From Planctomycetota bacterium (GTDB lineage Bacteria; Planctomycetota; Planctomycetia; Pirellulales; Pirellulaceae): DNA of 6,943 nt. The stretch covers positions 1-6,943 of the forward strand of contig JAJDEH010000088.1 of NCBI GenBank assembly GCA_029259935.1, in the 5' to 3' direction. Below, piece after piece: positions 4,775-6,943 of the stretch (within the stretch, counting starts at the first letter, position 1; every line of letters begins with the position of its first letter). The notes under the pieces were generated by a model. That model was not told where the DNA came from, made no database searches, and was given only the letters and a program-made list of their open reading frames with translations. Position numbers and translations under genes: made by a program.

Positions 4775-6943
4775 CTAGGGCCTGGGAAGTTCCCGGCCCG
4801 ATGTCCAGGGGACTCCCGCTTTGTCCAGTTGCTTCTTCAGCGAGGGGAGCTGCTTTTCAATCAGCGATTCGAGTTCTTCGAACACGGCTTTGTATTGTTC
4901 GTTGGCAATTTCGTACGATTGGCGATGAGTCTTGGTGGGCCCATACGTCGACTCCAGCGATCCGTTGTAGGCGATTTGAGCCCGGTCCAAGATGGACAGC
5001 TTCACCGTGCGATCCCGCTTGGAACGCGTGGTGTCGCCCGACAAGCGGTCGCGTGCGGCCAGCAGCTTTAGTTCGAGCTGGCGTGCCGATTCAAACAGCT
5101 TTGGTGCCGCCTTGTTCGATTGGCGCAAGGCCTGCTTCATGCTGGTCAGCTCCTCAACCGCTTGTTGCAACCGGGCGTTGGCTCCGGCAATGACTCGCAA
5201 CAAGTCACCTGCCCGGTGCTGATACTCCAGAACTTCCTTTCGATCTTGCGGCTTCAACGTGTGCTTGGCGATGGAAACCACTTGGAACGTCGTGGGCTTA
5301 CCCAAGGCGGTTGCCTGATCGTCCACGCGTTTGCTCGCCGTGACCGTGTATCGGCCAGGCAGCACGCGCGGCCCGCGATTACTGCCGCTGGAATAGCCGG
5401 CATAACGAAGATTCCAGGCAACTCGGTGAAAGCCGGCGGTGGTCGGCCCGGTGACGCGGTTCACCACTTTGCCCCGCGCATCCTTGATTTCAAAGATGAT
5501 AGCGGCGGCTTCCTCGCGCTCTTCCTTTTTCAGGGCGTCCCATCCCGGATACGGATTGTCGCCCGCTTCCTTCTTCCGTTTGGCTTCCGCTTCGTGCCGG
5601 ATTTGCTTACGGGACTTCAGCGTATCGCGCAGATGGTAGGTGAAGATCGCACCATACGGAGGATTGGAAGCGGTATAGAACGCGTCGCCTTGGCTGCCTT
5701 TCTCGCCGCCCAACACCCGGCGGGGAATATACAACTGCGCCCGCTTGATCGGGAACAAGGTCAATTCGTTTTCCGCCAGCGACTTGGCCGTGACGTGACG
5801 CAATGGCGAATAATCGTCGAAGACATAGAACCCGCGCCCAAAGGTCGCCCCGACTAAATCGTTTTCGCGTTTTTGAATTTCGATATCCCGGAATGGAATC
5901 GTGGGAACATTGCCGGTCAGCTTGATCCATTGCTGTCCGCCGTCGAGCGTGAAGAACAAGCCGAATTCGGTGCCTAGAAAAAACAGATCCTTCTTGATGT
6001 GATCCTGGGCCAGTCGCCATACAAGATGGCGTTCCGGCAAGTCACCGGCCATCGATGTCCAAGTGCGGCCCCGGTCGGTGCTCTTGATGAGGTACGGCTT
6101 GTAGTCGCCCGTCTTGTGGTTATCCAAGGCGGCGTAGACCGTGTTCACATCGTGCAGGTCGGCCTTGATGTCGTTGACGAAGGCGAACTCGGGAACCCCA
6201 AAAATTCGTTCGACTTTGCGCCACGTTTCGCCGCCGTCTTCGGTGACCTGAATCAGCCCATCGTCGGTTCCCACGTAGATCAAGCCTTCTTGCACAGGCG
6301 ATTCGGAAATCGACGTGATGTTGCCAAACTGCGACATCGCATATAGGTCCCACACCGCATCAATGCTCCACACGCGGTCCATCATCTTGAGCTTGAAGCG
6401 GTCGAGATCGCGGGACAGGTCGGGGCTGATCGCCGTCCAACTGTCGCCTCGGTCGTCGCTGCGGTGCAGTTTTTTCGAACCGTAATAGAGCCGCGTGTGC
6501 GAATGCGGACTGATATGAATGGGCGAGTCCCAGTTGTAGCGCAATTGTTCTTCGTCCGGTTCGGGACGCGGGCGAATGTCGATCGATTCGCCGCTGCGGC
6601 GGTCATATCGTCGCAAATACCCCGCTTGGGATTCACAGTAGATGATGTTGGGATCCTTGGGATCGATCCAGCAATCGTGGCCGTCGCCGCCGATTACGGT
6701 CACCCAATCGCTGTTGCGGATGCCGCTCTGGTTGTCCGTCCGCGAAGGACCATACTGCGTGTTGTTGTCCTGGGTTCCGCCCGCCACGTGATAAAACGGA
6801 AAATCGTTATCAAGGCTCAGTTTGTAAAACTGCGTCAGCGGCAAATTGGCACAGTACTGAAACGTCTTGGCATAGTCGTACGAGCGATAGACGCCCCCAT
6901 CACAGCCAACCAGCACGAAATCGGGATCGGTCGGGTGAAACGC
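4775..6943 (-). CDS. BNR/sortilin (VPS10)-like beta-propeller protein, 'glycosyl hydrolase'-type annotation (5' partial)
   Basis: The frame is open to the right edge: the first visible codons give AFHPTDPDFVLVGCDGGVYR, so the GTG at 6916 is internal and the start lies outside. 722 residues are visible. Counting from the edge, Asp-box/BNR motifs occur near 161-169 (SDDRGDSW), 234-241 (TEDGGETW), 288-295 (STDRGRTW) and 332-339 (TLDGGQQW), each paired with a GT.DGL or GTEFGL strand, as in sortilin-like propellers. ATFGRGFYVFDDYSPL (about 366-381) closes the propeller. Next come a charged region (about 435-480), a FlgD/Ig-like sandwich with WNLRYAG and LPGRYTV (about 485-560), and a long helical coiled-coil-like tail (about 565-705). 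Relatives in Planctomycetota, Acidobacteriota and Bacteroidota are usually exported and often labelled glycosyl hydrolase or YVTN/BNR repeat protein; no catalytic residues are evident. The role is unknown, probably binding an extracellular or periplasmic partner. It is transcribed toward the central debris zone. Confidence 0.92.
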   Translation of the reverse strand, partial: AFHPTDPDFVLVGCDGGVYRSYDYAKTFQYCANLPLTQFYKLSLDNDFPFYHVAGGTQDNNTQYGPSRTDNQSGIRNSDWVTVIGGDGHDCWIDPKDPNIIYCESQAGYLRRYDRRSGESIDIRPRPEPDEEQLRYNWDSPIHISPHSHTRLYYGSKKLHRSDDRGDSWTAISPDLSRDLDRFKLKMMDRVWSIDAVWDLYAMSQFGNITSISESPVQEGLIYVGTDDGLIQVTEDGGETWRKVERIFGVPEFAFVNDIKADLHDVNTVYAALDNHKTGDYKPYLIKSTDRGRTWTSMAGDLPERHLVWRLAQDHIKKDLFFLGTEFGLFFTLDGGQQWIKLTGNVPTIPFRDIEIQKRENDLVGATFGRGFYVFDDYSPLRHVTAKSLAENELTLFPIKRAQLYIPRRVLGGEKGSQGDAFYTASNPPYGAIFTYHLRDTLKSRKQIRHEAEAKRKKEAGDNPYPGWDALKKEEREEAAAIIFEIKDARGKVVNRVTGPTTAGFHRVAWNLRYAGYSSGSNRGPRVLPGRYTVTASKRVDDQATALGKPTTFQVVSIAKHTLKPQDRKEVLEYQHRAGDLLRVIAGANARLQQAVEELTSMKQALRQSNKAAPKLFESARQLELKLLAARDRLSGDTTRSKRDRTVKLSILDRAQIAYNGSLESTYGPTKTHRQSYEIANEQYKAVFEELESLIEKQLPSLKKQLDKAGVPWTSGRELPRP

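Noticed and set aside
4627..5193. Plus-strand open frame of 188 codons
   Set aside because: After its Cys-rich beginning it passes through the palindrome and then reads the antisense of the BNR gene, so it is not a real gene over its length.
5120..5857. Plus-strand open frame of 245 codons
   Set aside because: It is antisense to the well-supported BNR/sortilin-like gene and its translation lacks family features. Long antisense frames are expected from the codon use of the real gene.

Overview
The window looks like a piece of a planctomycete chromosome (Planctomycetota, probably Pirellulales-like). That is inferred from the gene families, not from a marker gene. The families are a very long WD40 beta-propeller protein with a C-terminal leucine-rich repeat (LRR) domain, a large BNR/sortilin-type propeller protein, a carboxypeptidase-regulatory-like beta-sandwich protein, and a small antitoxin-like protein carrying the 'YDDS...EM' and 'GWD.PGM..YD' motifs. 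No rRNA, tRNA, CRISPR array, transposase or phage gene was seen.

Layout. Bases 1-3246 (+) are the 3' part of the WD40-LRR gene, whose start lies left of the window. Bases 3247-3569 hold no full gene, but they end in an orphan WD40 blade (3478-3561, +) at the end of a frame left open since the preceding stop codon. Bases 3570-4139 (-) encode the C-terminal two beta-sandwich domains of a carboxypeptidase-regulatory-like protein whose N-terminus appears to be missing. Bases 4140-4316 hold nothing recognisable. A sigma70-like promoter (4317-4346) sits immediately before a small + strand gene that is split into two overlapping frames (4353-4511 and 4508-4630). Between this and the next gene end lies a GC-rich palindromic element (4695-4740). 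Bases 4775-6943 (-) are the 3' part of the BNR/sortilin-like gene, whose start lies right of the window.

How the parts relate. The two large genes at the edges converge on a centre of about 1.5 kb that reads as a decay or rearrangement zone. It contains a headless C-terminal fragment on each strand, a frameshifted small gene and a repeat-like palindrome. Both large products are probably scaffolding or protein-binding propeller proteins, not enzymes, and nothing links them into one pathway. The most interesting objects are the frame-split antitoxin-like gene with its apparently leaderless promoter and two ATGA overlaps, and the orphan WD40 blade. I found no convincing new multi-gene system.
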